From contig NZ_JAQBNR010000004.1 of NCBI RefSeq assembly GCF_028288465.1, positions 38,854 to 102,853 of the forward strand: a stretch of DNA of 64,000 nucleotides, given 5' to 3'. Under the pieces are notes generated by a model that saw nothing but the letters and a program-made list of their open reading frames with translations, was not told the DNA's origin and searched no databases. A program made the translations under genes and the position numbers. Positions 63,226 through 64,000 of the stretch are shown piece after piece. Origin of the DNA: Ferruginibacter sp. Its GTDB lineage: Bacteria; Bacteroidota; Bacteroidia; Chitinophagales; Chitinophagaceae. Position 1 is the stretch's first letter, and each line of letters starts with the position of its first letter.

Positions 63226-64000
63226 TGAAAAAATCAAAAATTGATTTTATAGTAAATTCTTGTTCTTCTTTAGTTAATGTAGGATACATTGGTAAACTTA
63301 GACAATGTTTATAATAATTCTCTGCATTCGGCATATCATCCTCTTTCCAACCAAATTGTCTGTAATATGGCATTAGATGAACCGGTATATAGTGCACTTG
63401 GGCAAATATATTATGTTCTCTTAGATAGTTTATTAATCCCTTTCTATTTTCAATCTCAATAACATATAAATGATAGGCGTGTCCTTCCACTATGCCAGAT
63501 TGCCCTTTTATAAAAAAGGCCTCCGCAAATGCCTCCTGGTATAATGATGCAATTTCTTTTCGCCGCGCTAGCCCTTGCTCCGCTCTTTTTAATTGGCTCA
63601 TGCCTAATGCTGCCTGGAAATCGGTCAATCGATAATTATAACCTAACTCCTGCATCTCATAATACCAAACACCATGATCCTCTATTTTTTTTGTGGCATC
63701 CTGTTGAATACCATGGGTTCTTATGTTTAATAACTTCTTATAAAGGTTTTCGTCATTTGTTGTAATCATTCCTCCTTCACCTGCTGCGATATGTTTTACA
63801 GGATGAAAAGAAAAAATAGCAAGGTCAGCAAATTTGCCATTCCCACAATTGTTTTTGCCTCCGGTTGAATCAATAAAATACCCTCCCGGAGCATGACATG
63901 CGTCTTCAATAATCCAAAGACCATATTCGTCTGCCAGTTTTCTAAATGCTTCCAAGTTATTTGCTCTCCCCGCAAAATCAACAGGTATCACACCCTTATA
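63218..64000 (-). CDS. pseC: UDP-4-amino-4,6-dideoxy-N-acetyl-beta-L-altrosamine transaminase, partial
   Basis: 261 residues visible; the 5' part lies beyond the window edge, since the frame stays open to base 64000 (YKGVIPVDFAG continues a family motif). It is a DegT-type aminotransferase with WIIEDACHAPGGYF, the Schiff-base lysine in IFSFHPVKHIAAGEGGMITTND, and the C-terminal VHYIPVHLMPYYRQFG block. Position before pseF identifies it as PseC, which aminates the 4-keto-L-altrose intermediate. PseB, which supplies that intermediate, was not found in the window and may lie just beyond. Confidence 0.9.
   Translation of the reverse strand, partial: YKGVIPVDFAGRANNLEAFRKLADEYGLWIIEDACHAPGGYFIDSTGGKNNCGNGKFADLAIFSFHPVKHIAAGEGGMITTNDENLYKKLLNIRTHGIQQDATKKIEDHGVWYYEMQELGYNYRLTDFQAALGMSQLKRAEQGLARRKEIASLYQEAFAEAFFIKGQSGIVEGHAYHLYVIEIENRKGLINYLREHNIFAQVHYIPVHLMPYYRQFGWKEDDMPNAENYYKHCLSLPMYPTLTKEEQEFTIKSIFDFFNV

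Overview
The window looks like a chromosomal segment of a Bacteroidota bacterium, probably Chitinophagaceae or a close relative. The evidence is a protein with a gliding-motility type C-terminal domain (type IX secretion), a TonB receptor with an N-terminal carboxypeptidase-like domain, an exosortase pair of the Bacteroidota type, start codons mostly without Shine-Dalgarno sequences, and several TAnnTTTG (-7 type) motifs. No rRNA operon, CRISPR array, transposase or integrase is visible. There is one intact tRNA gene (Met, CAT) and beside it a decayed copy of its 3' part.

Region 1 (1-19.1 kb) is general chromosome: an aminotransferase, a methyltransferase/GNAT pair, a large TonB-dependent receptor, a T9SS cargo protein, a secreted GH130-like protein, a YVTN beta-propeller, an OmpR-type regulator/kinase/PAP2 phosphatase operon, and a tripartite RND efflux operon (TolC-like, adaptor, pump) followed by a short EamA permease.

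Region 2 (19.3-28.5 kb) holds a DUF2383/PA2169 protein, the tRNA and its relic, an FAH-family hydrolase, pth, a three-gene YtxH / Holin-X / unknown operon typical of envelope or stress functions, and a signalling group: a CHASE3 histidine kinase, a receiver-only regulator, a YihY/BrkB membrane protein and a sigma-54 dependent response regulator.

Region 3 (28.7-64 kb and beyond) is a large surface polysaccharide locus, nearly all on the minus strand. It contains (a) a PglF/PglE/PglD/PglC-like set for a 2,4-diamino-2,4,6-trideoxy sugar and its transfer to a lipid carrier; (b) an acyl carrier protein, a KAS III-like synthase and an SDR reductase beside the PglD-like acyltransferase, which suggests a custom acyl group on that sugar; (c) several GT-B glycosyltransferases; (d) two MBOAT plus SGNH-like pairs for O-acylation; (e) two tandem NodB-like deacetylase paralogues; (f) a Wzy-like polymerase and a Wzx-like flippase; (g) a three-enzyme UDP-L-QuiNAc or UDP-L-FucNAc pathway; (h) pseC-pseF-pseG-pseH-pseI for CMP-pseudaminic acid, with pseC cut by the window edge and pseB not seen. 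An exosortase-like gene, its small membrane partner and a secreted beta-helix protein sit on the plus strand inside this locus. The middle of the locus (about 42-58 kb) is visibly more AT-rich than its flanks, as expected for an exchangeable serotype cassette.

The most interesting points are the acyl-sugar module at 35.6-38.9 kb, the exosortase pair with no visible substrate at 32.5-33.6 kb, the tandem deacetylase-like pair at 46-48.3 kb, the duplicated MBOAT/SGNH modules, and the tRNA-Met relic at 20.0 kb.
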